IMG/VR virus record: IMGVR_UViG_3300025308_000344
Coordinates: 1 to 24,664 of that record
Direction: 5' to 3' (one strand)
Source: a virus
Length of the DNA stretch: 24,664 nt
Position numbers and translations under genes: made by a program. Positions 8,272 to 15,013 of the stretch are shown here, piece after piece. The notes under the pieces were generated by a model. It was not told the origin of the DNA and did not search any database. It saw nothing but the letters and a program-made list of their open reading frames with translations. Within the stretch, counting starts at the first letter, position 1. Each line of letters starts with the position of its first letter.

Positions 8272-8730
8272 TTACTTTTTAATACTATTTGCCCACATCG
8301 CGGGCAGTTTTGGTAAATTCTTATTTAGCGCCGGGTTCATATAAGGCCGCGGAGCGATGGTTACATATTTTTTGCTGCTGAAAGCTGACAACTGATGGCT
8401 GATAGCTGCTTTCCCGCCATACTCAAGAGTATGCGGAGCATCCTTTCCCTTGACACCGCCGAGCTTTGCAGGGCCAACGACAACCGACTGTGTCGATTTA
8501 TCGTAGCCAAAGAAGATGAACCGTTTAAGTAGTCCGGTCTGACTTCTTGGCGGCTGGCCGGGCAGACTGGTTTTATGTTTCCTGCCGCCTGGCTTAATAC
8601 TGCTCTTTGCCTCCCTGCGAATAAATGCACCGATTTTACTCAGCACAGACCTTGCCGCTTTGTCCGCGGCAGAAACCACTTCCTTGCTGTCAAAGAACAT
8701 CTTCTTAAATTGGATTATGCTTTTTGCCAT
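8272..8730 (-). CDS. HK97 gp10-like / tail completion protein with repeat-encoded insertion
   Basis: A 152-residue basic protein resembling HK97 gp10-type head-tail joining or tail completion proteins. Visible parts are an N-terminal helix pair (VVSAADKAARSVLSKIGAFI), a basic loop (SIKPGGRKHKTSLPGQPP), TGLLKRFIFFGYD, the strand VVVGPAKL, HTLEYGG, and a C-terminal block APRPYMNPALNKNLP. Between HTLEYGG and the APRPYM block, residues about 108-119 (AISHQLSAFSS) are encoded by five heptamer repeat units at 8377-8411. They probably lengthen a surface loop. It starts six bases after the upstream stop and only a weak GGAT is seen as ribosome site. Confidence 0.8.
   Translation of the reverse strand: MAKSIIQFKKMFFDSKEVVSAADKAARSVLSKIGAFIRREAKSSIKPGGRKHKTSLPGQPPRSQTGLLKRFIFFGYDKSTQSVVVGPAKLGGVKGKDAPHTLEYGGKAAISHQLSAFSSKKYVTIAPRPYMNPALNKNLPKLPAMWANSIKK
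8377..8411. repeat. Five 7-base repeats (CTGANNN family) inside a coding region, site 3
   Basis: The units read GCTGAAA, GCTGACA, ACTGATG, GCTGATA, GCTGCTT. They are flanked by a 6-base inverted pair (8380-8385 with 8408-8413). This is the same family as sites 1 and 5, but here it is translated, without a stop, within the gp10-like gene. Confidence 0.82.
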
Positions 8731-8736
8731 TAGTTT

Positions 8737-9219
8737 TTATCCAAAGTAGCCCATATAAATGTTTGCCTTCGTTGCATTGGTGAGCGTCAATACCTCCGCG
8801 GCAATCCAATCAATGTCGAGACCATCAAAACTTGCAACACATACCATATCGTTGCCGCTGTTTGGTGATTTAATATCGAGCGGCCAATACATCGTAACAA
8901 CTGCCGTGTCTGCATATCGCTGCAAATCGGATGATTCCTGGGTCTGCGGGTCTTGCAAACAAACCATCTGGCCAAGCGTCCAGGTAATGTCTGCAATGAG
9001 TATCGCCGGCCCGCCGCTGCCTCTGCCGCCATATAGTCGTGTCTGAACAACGCCATTGTTCGCTCCGATAGCGGCAACGATGATTTGAAGCCCTCTGATT
9101 ATTGATGAAGCTACGTTATGAGCATACGATGGTTTGCAATCCATCGTGCCGACAGCCAGTGGTGTATCGACAGCTTCAACTGACCGTATTTTCTGCCAAC
9201 CTTGATTATGAATTCCCAT
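8737..9219 (-). CDS. Phage structural protein of unknown function
   Basis: A 160-residue protein (MGIHNQGWQKIRSVEAVDTP start) between the adhesin and the gp10-like gene. It is hydrophobic-neutral and probably beta-rich, with a Gly-rich loop (LYGGRGSGGPAILIADITW) and a C-terminal TNATKANIYMGYFG. I recognise no family. Position suggests a neck or minor tail component, or part of the accessory block. I chose the ATG at 9219 because AAAGGA lies ten bases upstream. An in-frame start at 9282 would overlap the end of the adhesin gene. Confidence 0.65.
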   Translation of the reverse strand: MGIHNQGWQKIRSVEAVDTPLAVGTMDCKPSYAHNVASSIIRGLQIIVAAIGANNGVVQTRLYGGRGSGGPAILIADITWTLGQMVCLQDPQTQESSDLQRYADTAVVTMYWPLDIKSPNSGNDMVCVASFDGLDIDWIAAEVLTLTNATKANIYMGYFG

Positions 9220-9250
9220 ATTTAAAAATTCCTTTCTGCATTTTTTTACT

Positions 9251-11704
9251 CTACGCACAAACCGAAAGCCGCCGAAACGCATTCTGCTGTGCTATTGTTA
9301 CGTCGTCGCCTGCCAGATTTTGATAATGAATTGTCTTTCCTGCCGCTGGAGCCCATTTTATTGGTCCGGCCAGAGCATTATTAGCTGTGGTGTTATAGAC
9401 GCTGCCGCGAACAATGAAGTATGCGCCACTTGCTGCGGCGCCCAGTACCCAGTTTGACCTGTTCGCTGCTGCGGCGTATAAATCGCCCGATACATCCGCG
9501 TATGAATTTACTCCTACCAGGTAGATGCATCCTGAGTTATAAATCCCGTTGCCTGCTATTAACGTGCCGCCGCTCTGCGTTACAACGGTGCCGGTCCCGT
9601 CTAACCGCATAACAAAACACTGGTCCCCATTTGAATTGCCGCCATAGAGATTGCCGACTATTGTTAAAATCAATCCTGACGCAGATGTATTAGCATATAA
9701 CGCCATGCCATACATCCCTGAACCAGATTGCGCAGCCCACATAGTCCCAGTGATAGTTACAATAAGATTTGCTGCTGCAAGATATACGGCTTCAGTATGT
9801 GTTACTCCTACTCCTGCCATCAATGTTCCATTGATTGTTAAAGTTGCTCCGGCTCCTACGGCATATACTCCATACGTATTTAATCCTATCCCGCCGTAGA
9901 TACTGTCACTGACATTTAGCTCGACTATAGCGCCTGCGGCGATATATACGGCACACGTGGAAGTTCCTGCGACTATCGATGTGCAATTTACAGTTACCTT
10001 GTTTCCAGAGTTATTTACTCGTATCAAACCGGTTGAACCGGAACCACTGATAATACCGGCATTGAGTATCTTAACGCCCGCGGACGCATCAATAATGAGT
10101 TGACTTGACATCGCTCCTATCGCATATACATCTCTGACAGTAATGGTTGCTATATCCATTACCATAACAAGATTATTCAAATATGTGTTTTGTTCTGCCG
10201 TGGGGGCAGCATTACCGTACCAATTAGACCCTGTGCTCCAATTGCCGGCAGTCTTTGCTATAACGGCTTGTAATACATAGGTTTCACTGCTGAACGCGTT
10301 GGCGGTGTTGTTAGTCTTATCGCCGCCATAGTATATTCGGCCCGTATAATTGTTCCTGACGGCATATGCGGTATTATCGACCGTACCACCGGTGACATTA
10401 CCTGTTATCAATAACATGCCGGTACTCCAATTACTGATGCCGGTAGCATTGGCGCCGCTTCCTCCGGTTACATTCCCTATAACAACAATTTTTCCTGAAC
10501 CATTATTAGTGATACCGCTTGCCGCGCCACTACCGGAGGAAATATTGCCTGTAACGGTTATCGTCGAAGAACTGTTATTCCATATAGCGCTGGCAATTAA
10601 CGAGGCGGTTACATCACCTGTGATAGTTACAGACCCGCTTCCAGCGGCATATATGCCACACGCTGATGCGTCAACGGTTCCGCCAGTGACGCTTCCGGTA
10701 ATTGTTAAAATCGTAGTTCCGGAAATTGAGACTCCGTACGCCGAATTTGCCGAGCCTCCTGCAACAGCTATAAGTTCGCTGCTGCTTCTGATGACATTTG
10801 CCGTGCCGGCCGGAGCAACTATACCGCAGCCCGCAGCGCCATAGACACCGCCATTTGCGTTAATGGTACATCCGGTAACTGCTCCACTTGCCACTGTTAC
10901 ACCATACGATGACGAATTTGCTCCTCCGGTAATAAGTTCTCCAACGGTAACATTAGAATTAGAGTTACTAATGCGGATTCCATGTGCTCCGTTGTTCCCC
11001 CCTGTAACATTACCTGAAACCGTTATCGATGCACCAGCATTAGTTCCTATACCATCTGCATTGCTCGCTGAGCCGCCATAAACATTTCCTGTGATAGTAA
11101 CCGTGCCTTTACCAAATACACCCTTCGCGTACGACTGAGTACCACCATACACATTGCCTGTGATATTCAGAGTACCGCCGCAGCCCATCCAGATTCCGTA
11201 GTTATTATTCACCGTGCCGCCATGAACGTCACCAGTCATATTGAGGGTGATACCAGAACCACCAAAGTTGAATCCGTAAATATATCCTACTGCCGATTGC
11301 CCGGCGCAGATGTTTCCAGCGAAATTTATGGTCTGTGTTCCAGCGGCTGTGTATAAGGCGCTGTTGCCGGTTCCTGCGTACATATTGGCACAAATTAAGG
11401 TGAATGTGTAATTGCTGATCAGATAGACGATATAACTGGTTCCCGCTTGTATTGTACCAGAGCATCGTAAGGTTTTATTGTCGGCATAAACAAAAATCGT
11501 GCCACTCCCTGTTGCATCAGCAGCTTGGCCCGCATACAGGCCAGCAAGATTTGCGGTGTCACAATCTAAATTAACCCAGTAACTGCATAAGAATACCGTC
11601 TCACCGTCTACCGGAGCGCGACCAAGAGAGCTGCCTCCGGGACTGTCCGACCAAACAGACGTACTCCAATTGACACCGCTGCTACATAGATAAACGTTAG
11701 GCAT
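9251..11704 (-). CDS. Large repetitive beta-helix adhesin-like protein
   Basis: An 817-residue Gly/Thr/Asn/Ala/Val-rich protein. Residues about 130-470 hold more than ten imperfect repeats of roughly 20-30 residues built on (V/I)xITGNVxGGT...A.GI, such as LNITGNVYGGTQSYAKGVF and VTITGNVYGGSASNADGIG. This is the pattern expected of a right-handed parallel beta-helix. A Trp module near the N-terminus (VNWSTSVWSDSP) recurs near residue 485 (GNWSTGSNWYGN), suggesting two related halves. The C-terminus (KWAPAAGKTIHYQNLAGDD) lies outside the repeats. No signal peptide is visible, so it is more likely a virion fibre or decoration than a secreted host protein. Its ATG overlaps the upstream stop as TAATG. 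Confidence 0.75.
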   Translation of the reverse strand: MPNVYLCSSGVNWSTSVWSDSPGGSSLGRAPVDGETVFLCSYWVNLDCDTANLAGLYAGQAADATGSGTIFVYADNKTLRCSGTIQAGTSYIVYLISNYTFTLICANMYAGTGNSALYTAAGTQTINFAGNICAGQSAVGYIYGFNFGGSGITLNMTGDVHGGTVNNNYGIWMGCGGTLNITGNVYGGTQSYAKGVFGKGTVTITGNVYGGSASNADGIGTNAGASITVSGNVTGGNNGAHGIRISNSNSNVTVGELITGGANSSSYGVTVASGAVTGCTINANGGVYGAAGCGIVAPAGTANVIRSSSELIAVAGGSANSAYGVSISGTTILTITGSVTGGTVDASACGIYAAGSGSVTITGDVTASLIASAIWNNSSSTITVTGNISSGSGAASGITNNGSGKIVVIGNVTGGSGANATGISNWSTGMLLITGNVTGGTVDNTAYAVRNNYTGRIYYGGDKTNNTANAFSSETYVLQAVIAKTAGNWSTGSNWYGNAAPTAEQNTYLNNLVMVMDIATITVRDVYAIGAMSSQLIIDASAGVKILNAGIISGSGSTGLIRVNNSGNKVTVNCTSIVAGTSTCAVYIAAGAIVELNVSDSIYGGIGLNTYGVYAVGAGATLTINGTLMAGVGVTHTEAVYLAAANLIVTITGTMWAAQSGSGMYGMALYANTSASGLILTIVGNLYGGNSNGDQCFVMRLDGTGTVVTQSGGTLIAGNGIYNSGCIYLVGVNSYADVSGDLYAAAANRSNWVLGAAASGAYFIVRGSVYNTTANNALAGPIKWAPAAGKTIHYQNLAGDDVTIAQQNAFRRLSVCA

Positions 11705-12018
11705 TAAATCACCTTGCGAATAGTGTTCATCCCATGCACAAGACCGAGAATACCGGCAAATACCTGACCTACTGAGGCTTGTAATGAAGCCAAATCTTCA
11801 TCAAGATGCTCAATATCATCCAGCCTGATAGACTCGACTTTCCCCGTCAGCTCCCAGGCTTCATTTGGCTGGCCGGCATTATCGCATTTTGCGGCGGCGA
11901 GGACTATTTGTACTGATGTCTTAATTTTTCCTTCGACTACCCCGCTTTGAATAAGTATCTGCGGGATTAATACTGCATTAGGTTTTACGATTTCTGTGTT
12001 TTGAATTGGAATAGGCAT
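11704..12018 (-). CDS. Small phage protein of unknown function
   Basis: A 104-residue protein (MPIPIQNTEIVKPNAVLIPQ start). The N-terminal half is beta-type with KTSVQIVLAAAKCD. The C-terminal half is acidic and helical (RLDDIEHLDEDLASLQASVG), with a possible short amphipathic or coiled-coil segment. It precedes and is translationally coupled (TAATG) to the adhesin, so it may be a chaperone, connector or attachment partner for it; that is inference. The ribosome site is AAAGGATAAAAA. Confidence 0.6.
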   Translation of the reverse strand: MPIPIQNTEIVKPNAVLIPQILIQSGVVEGKIKTSVQIVLAAAKCDNAGQPNEAWELTGKVESIRLDDIEHLDEDLASLQASVGQVFAGILGLVHGMNTIRKVI

Positions 12019-12021
12019 TTT

Positions 12022-12564
12022 TTATCCTTTCAACTTTGCAGCCAAAGCGTCAACTTCGGCCTGTGTATATAGTTTTTCTGTTTCGTTTTTAACGGCTTTG
12101 TCAACTTCAACTTGTACCTCTGCCGGTGTACTCAATGTTTGTACTGCGTGAATTCGTGTTGCTATACCGCCGAGTAATGCCGACACAATTATTGTAGCGA
12201 TTCCCATTTCACCGAAAATTTTATCTGACAACGCCTGTGCTGTTTTGTAATTCGTTTCGGCTTCATTGTTGGCAAGATTAAATGACTTGTCGTCCTTGTC
12301 GGTCAAATACGCATATTGAGCCTGATTCAACGCATGAACATACTTGACAGCGGCAAGATTCTGCTTAGCACCGGCAAGATTGTTATAGCCCAAATAATTC
12401 CTGCCTTTGTTTATCGAAGTCGAAAAACAAGGGTCGTTGTCGAAAATATAACGGTCTGCCAAAATACTTTTATCAGCCGGCATAAATTGGTCTGACAGAC
12501 AGCCCGCGATAAGTGTCAACGCCGTTATAAAAAACAACACAACTAAAATCACATAATTTTTCAT
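12022..12564 (-). CDS. Putative phage lipoprotein with a second membrane segment
   Basis: A 180-residue protein with a hydrophobic signal (YVILVVLFFITALTLIAGC) ending in a lipobox-like LIAGC with Cys22. A second hydrophobic segment lies around residues 118-138 (IATIIVSALLGGIATRI). The remainder is helical and charged, ending in LYTQAEVDALAAKLKG. It lies beside a holin-like gene and a DUF1353 gene, so a lysis (spanin-like) or superinfection-exclusion role is possible; neither is shown. AAGGA lies seven bases before the ATG, and ATGA overlaps the previous stop, so translation is coupled to the DUF1353 gene. Confidence 0.65.
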   Translation of the reverse strand: MKNYVILVVLFFITALTLIAGCLSDQFMPADKSILADRYIFDNDPCFSTSINKGRNYLGYNNLAGAKQNLAAVKYVHALNQAQYAYLTDKDDKSFNLANNEAETNYKTAQALSDKIFGEMGIATIIVSALLGGIATRIHAVQTLSTPAEVQVEVDKAVKNETEKLYTQAEVDALAAKLKG

Positions 12565-13010
12565 GCTACGTTCCTTAAAATAATGTCCTTATCTTCAATT
12601 ACCGGCTCTAAATCGTTCTTGACCGGATACGTTGCTTTTTCACCGAACCATCGGAGTCCCTGCCAGTAGATACCGGCGATAGTTTTATTCCCGCCGCGAG
12701 CGATACAAATATCCCTGAATAAATTATCTGCCGCAAGTCTATGCTGTTCTCTGGACAGTAAGCCCTCACGAATCAACTGATACAACGCATCGTGTATCAA
12801 AGACGCTGTTCGCGTAATTTTTGAATCCGGTATGCCCGATGCTCCATCCCAGGCATAACCAGCAAAAACAGTCAAGATACCATCAGGTGTAAGTTTTACG
12901 AACTTCGGTATCTCAACATTACAACCCAGGATACCAGTCTGAATGCTTATTGTTTCAGCCAGTTCATAGTTATAAGACTTTTTCCGTTTTGATATTTCTC
13001 TGTATTTCAT
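12561..13010 (-). CDS. DUF1353 family protein
   Basis: A 149-residue protein with the hallmarks of DUF1353: AGYAWDGASGIPDS, then an Arg (TRTASLIHDALYQL) and a C-terminal RADNLFRDI-type segment (AADNLFRDICIARGG). Members occur in many phages, near neck or lysis genes. The conserved Asp, His and Asp residues have been suggested to form an enzymatic site, but the function is unproven. It overlaps the downstream lipoprotein gene as ATGA and starts two bases after the upstream stop, so it is part of a tightly coupled set. A role in cell-wall attack is possible, since no other lysin is visible. Confidence 0.8.
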   Translation of the reverse strand: MKYREISKRKKSYNYELAETISIQTGILGCNVEIPKFVKLTPDGILTVFAGYAWDGASGIPDSKITRTASLIHDALYQLIREGLLSREQHRLAADNLFRDICIARGGNKTIAGIYWQGLRWFGEKATYPVKNDLEPVIEDKDIILRNVA

Positions 13011-13012
13011 AA

Positions 13013-13441
13013 CTATCCAACCATCCGGTACGTAACGGTAATTACGCTGGTGAAAACATTGTCGCCGGCGAGATGTTCCCGCGAATAAATCGGGTCAATT
13101 TTCGTATTAATCCATATAGCAACTCTTGTCGTCATTGTTAAATGTTTGAGTTTCAGGAAATCCTTTATTTCCGTAACAAAAGAAATCAACGCCACCGTTT
13201 CAGTTTCATAATCTGCGGTGAGTTTCTTCTGGATACCAATATCAATACTATAGTCATCCTGTTCGCTTACTCGTGTGACAACAGATGAATCAACCGACCG
13301 CGGAACTACAGTTACCTTTAACGCGGCCAGTTCTTTTAATTCAAAGTTTGGAAAGACCGTGCGCACCGGAGTAAACGAATAGCTGAATGTCCCGGTAATT
13401 AACTTCGCTGCCAAAGCATCTGCTATTTGAATAATATCCAT
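13013..13441 (-). CDS. Tail terminator-like neck protein
   Basis: A 142-residue protein (MDIIQIADALAAKLITGTFS start). The pattern FELKELAALKVTVVPRSVDS, then YSIDIGIQKKL and a late beta strand (VFTSVITVTYRMVG), recalls a family I know at the head-tail joint of planctomycete prophages. In siphoviruses this size and alpha-beta layout fits the tail terminator that caps the tail tube. It lies three bases after the holin-like gene and ends two bases before the DUF1353 gene. AAGGA lies ten bases before the ATG. The exact neck role is inferred. Confidence 0.65.
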   Translation of the reverse strand: MDIIQIADALAAKLITGTFSYSFTPVRTVFPNFELKELAALKVTVVPRSVDSSVVTRVSEQDDYSIDIGIQKKLTADYETETVALISFVTEIKDFLKLKHLTMTTRVAIWINTKIDPIYSREHLAGDNVFTSVITVTYRMVG

Positions 13442-13444
13442 TTA

Positions 13445-13735
13445 CTACTCATCCTTTTTATTGACTTGCTTGCATGGAAAGCAGGGTATGCTTTTAAGCA
13501 GACCTATCAACTCTTCGAGTAAGTTAGAGTTTTTTGTAATGGCCTCAGTGCTCCCCTTGCACAAATCAACCAGTACACACCGAAAATCTGATTCCAATGT
13601 AGAAAGAGTTTTCTGGTTTTCTTCTATGGCCTTCGACATCCGCTGTTCACGCTTCCATCCCTGCCATACGAAAAATAATACCAATGCCACAGGTACACCA
13701 AATTTTTCAATCATGTTGAATATTATCTGTTCCAT
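13445..13735 (-). CDS. Small membrane protein, holin-like (UviB/BhlA type)
   Basis: A 96-residue protein with one N-terminal transmembrane helix (GVPVALVLFFVWQGW, about residues 13-27) followed by a basic turn and a long charged helix (KREQRMSKAIEENQKTLSTL). That is the architecture of UviB/BhlA holins. The C-terminus has CFPCKQ. It could form membrane holes at the end of infection, but single-helix membrane proteins with coiled coils have other uses too. The ATG overlaps the upstream stop as TAATG. It is the first gene of a block that separates the connector from the gp10-like and tube genes. Confidence 0.6.
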   Translation of the reverse strand: MEQIIFNMIEKFGVPVALVLFFVWQGWKREQRMSKAIEENQKTLSTLESDFRCVLVDLCKGSTEAITKNSNLLEELIGLLKSIPCFPCKQVNKKDE

Positions 13736-14097
13736 TATGCTGATACCTCTTTTGTATGAACTCTCATTGTTATTTGATGCGGGTCGCTATACCGCCAGCA
13801 ACCATCGCCCGATAAGAACACAATCTCAAACGTCTTGTCATCGGCAATTATCCTGTCGCCTTTTTTGGGTTCGATTAGGATGCCGCCCAATACTAAATCT
13901 GCCGTCAGGATAATCCAGTCTGCAATCTGGCCGTAAACAGACAGTCCTGATTCATCAGACACCTCAAACTTAGTGACACCGCGAGTGCCGAGTACACCGA
14001 CGGTAATTACACCTCGCGTATAGGTAACGGTTTCCGACATGTGTTTGATTCGCATATCAGAAAGCCATTGAGCGCCGGTTTTTAATATGTTGGCCAT
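13735..14097 (-). CDS. Head-tail connector (stopper-like) protein
   Basis: A 120-residue protein with MANILKTGAQWLSDMRIKHM, TVTYTRGVITVGVLGTRGVT, DWIILTADLVLGGILIEPKK and GDRIIADDKTFEIVFL. The DLVLGG...EP..GDRI segment is one I recognise from head completion proteins in planctomycete prophages, likely equivalent to the lambda gpFII-type stopper. It follows the decoration protein gene, as expected for a neck protein. A large inverted repeat lies directly upstream, and only a weak ribosome site is visible (GATGATGTGAA). Confidence 0.7.
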   Translation of the reverse strand: MANILKTGAQWLSDMRIKHMSETVTYTRGVITVGVLGTRGVTKFEVSDESGLSVYGQIADWIILTADLVLGGILIEPKKGDRIIADDKTFEIVFLSGDGCWRYSDPHQITMRVHTKEVSA

Positions 14098-14115
14098 TTC
14101 ACATCATCTCAATCA

Positions 14116-14216
14116 AATAGGCTTTGGGCTTTAGACTTTGGGTTTGGGGTCAGGCTTAGGACTCTGGGTAGAATACTTTTTACCTAAAGCCCAAAGCCCA
14201 ATACCCAAAGCCTATT
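14116..14216. repeat. Large inverted array of 7-base repeats (GGCTTTG family), site 4
   Basis: Heptamers GGCTTTG, GGCTTTA, GACTTTG, GGTTTGG run from 14120. The opposing arm has CTAAAGC, CCAAAGC, CCAATAC, CCAAAGC (14184-14211). Pairings are a perfect 15-base inverted repeat (14120-14134 with 14184-14198) and, in another register, 13 bases (14116-14128 with 14204-14216). It fills the gap between the DUF2190-like and connector genes and overlaps the DUF2190-like stop codon. There is no T-tract, so a classic terminator is unlikely. Confidence 0.88.
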
Positions 14217-14952
14217 ACGCTTCCTGAGCCCACGTTCCGCGAATTGCGGCAATTCGGTAGCCATCTGTGCCATCAGCAACGAACGTGATGAAGTCGCCTT
14301 TCTTGGCTGTCGCTTTGGTGTTCGAGAGCTTCTTGCCATCACCGCCAGCGGCAACGCCAAGCCCACCGATATTCTTATCTGCTGCCTGGAAGTCAACTTC
14401 GACAAGAGCCGCACCATCAGCGGCCATATTCATCACCGTAAACTCCAAACCTGCCGCTGTTGCAGGCAGAGTGATTACAGCAGCATCCGCTGTGACATCG
14501 TAACAAACACCGGACTCTGTCACGCCTGCGTTTGCACTTGCAGCCTTTGTGATACGAGCGCCCTGAGCAAACGTAGGTATGCGCGGGTCAAACTTGTTGA
14601 TTGCGACATAGACGAACTCATCCGCTGCCAGAGCGCCAATAACGGCCATACCAAGCAGGACATCACCCGTCGCCTGGGCATCGCCGCCGATCTGCGTAGC
14701 AGCGCCGGTGCCGGCTGTGCCGACTTTCGGATTACCGTTGGCATCGAACCAGACGGGAAGACCGGCAACGAATGCCTCATCCTTTTTTGGAACTGCAAAA
14801 ACACCCTCGACGGCCAGAGCGCCTTTGGCACCTGCCGCAATATCGAGCTTGGTAATACCAACTTGTCCTTTTAATACCACGATAGTCCCGGCTGCTACAT
14901 CAGCGGCCGGTGTGTAATCGATTGATTTTCCATTTTGATAGAAACTAATCAT
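14215..14952 (-). CDS. DUF2190-like capsid decoration/head protein
   Basis: A 245-residue protein. The first 115 residues have the DUF2190 pattern: MISFYQNGKSIDYTPAADVA, AGTIVVLKGQVGITKLDIAA, VFAVPKKDEAFVAGLPVWFD, then GDVLLGMAVIGALAADEFVY. DUF2190 proteins are head decoration or cement proteins of the capsid surface. The C-terminal 125 residues are a further beta-rich, Ala/Gly-rich domain (ITLPATAAGLEFTVMNMAAD, FITFVADGTDGYRIAAIRGT), which may be a surface-exposed addition. The gene is directly after the capsid gene. AGGAG precedes the ATG by nine bases. High Ala/Gly/Val and low Cys fit an abundant virion protein. Confidence 0.82.
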   Translation of the reverse strand: MISFYQNGKSIDYTPAADVAAGTIVVLKGQVGITKLDIAAGAKGALAVEGVFAVPKKDEAFVAGLPVWFDANGNPKVGTAGTGAATQIGGDAQATGDVLLGMAVIGALAADEFVYVAINKFDPRIPTFAQGARITKAASANAGVTESGVCYDVTADAAVITLPATAAGLEFTVMNMAADGAALVEVDFQAADKNIGGLGVAAGGDGKKLSNTKATAKKGDFITFVADGTDGYRIAAIRGTWAQEA

Positions 14953-14979
14953 TGTTTTTTACTCCTATAAAAAAAATAT

Positions 14980-15007
14980 CTGAAAACTGATAACTGAAAG
15001 CTGATAG
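14980..15007. repeat. Four tandem 7-base repeats (CTGANNN family), site 5
   Basis: CTGAAAA, CTGATAA, CTGAAAG and CTGATAG follow each other without interruption. They lie between the end of the protease-capsid gene (15014) and the ribosome site of the DUF2190-like gene (14952). The family is that of sites 1 and 3, in one orientation only. Confidence 0.88.
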
Positions 15008-15013
15008 CTAATA

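Noticed and set aside
10350-10844. 164-codon plus-strand ORF
   Set aside because: It is the antisense of the repetitive adhesin gene; its Pro/Val/Ala-rich text simply mirrors the Gly/Thr repeats.
9251-11704. Adhesin as a target of a diversity-generating retroelement
   Set aside because: No reverse transcriptase or template repeat is visible in the window.
14116-14216. Large hairpin as an intrinsic terminator
   Set aside because: No T-tract follows the stem on the minus strand, and essential neck genes lie downstream.
6894-15007. Heptamer arrays as CRISPR or IS ends
   Set aside because: Units are 7 bases and degenerate with no spacers or cas genes, and no transposase is nearby.
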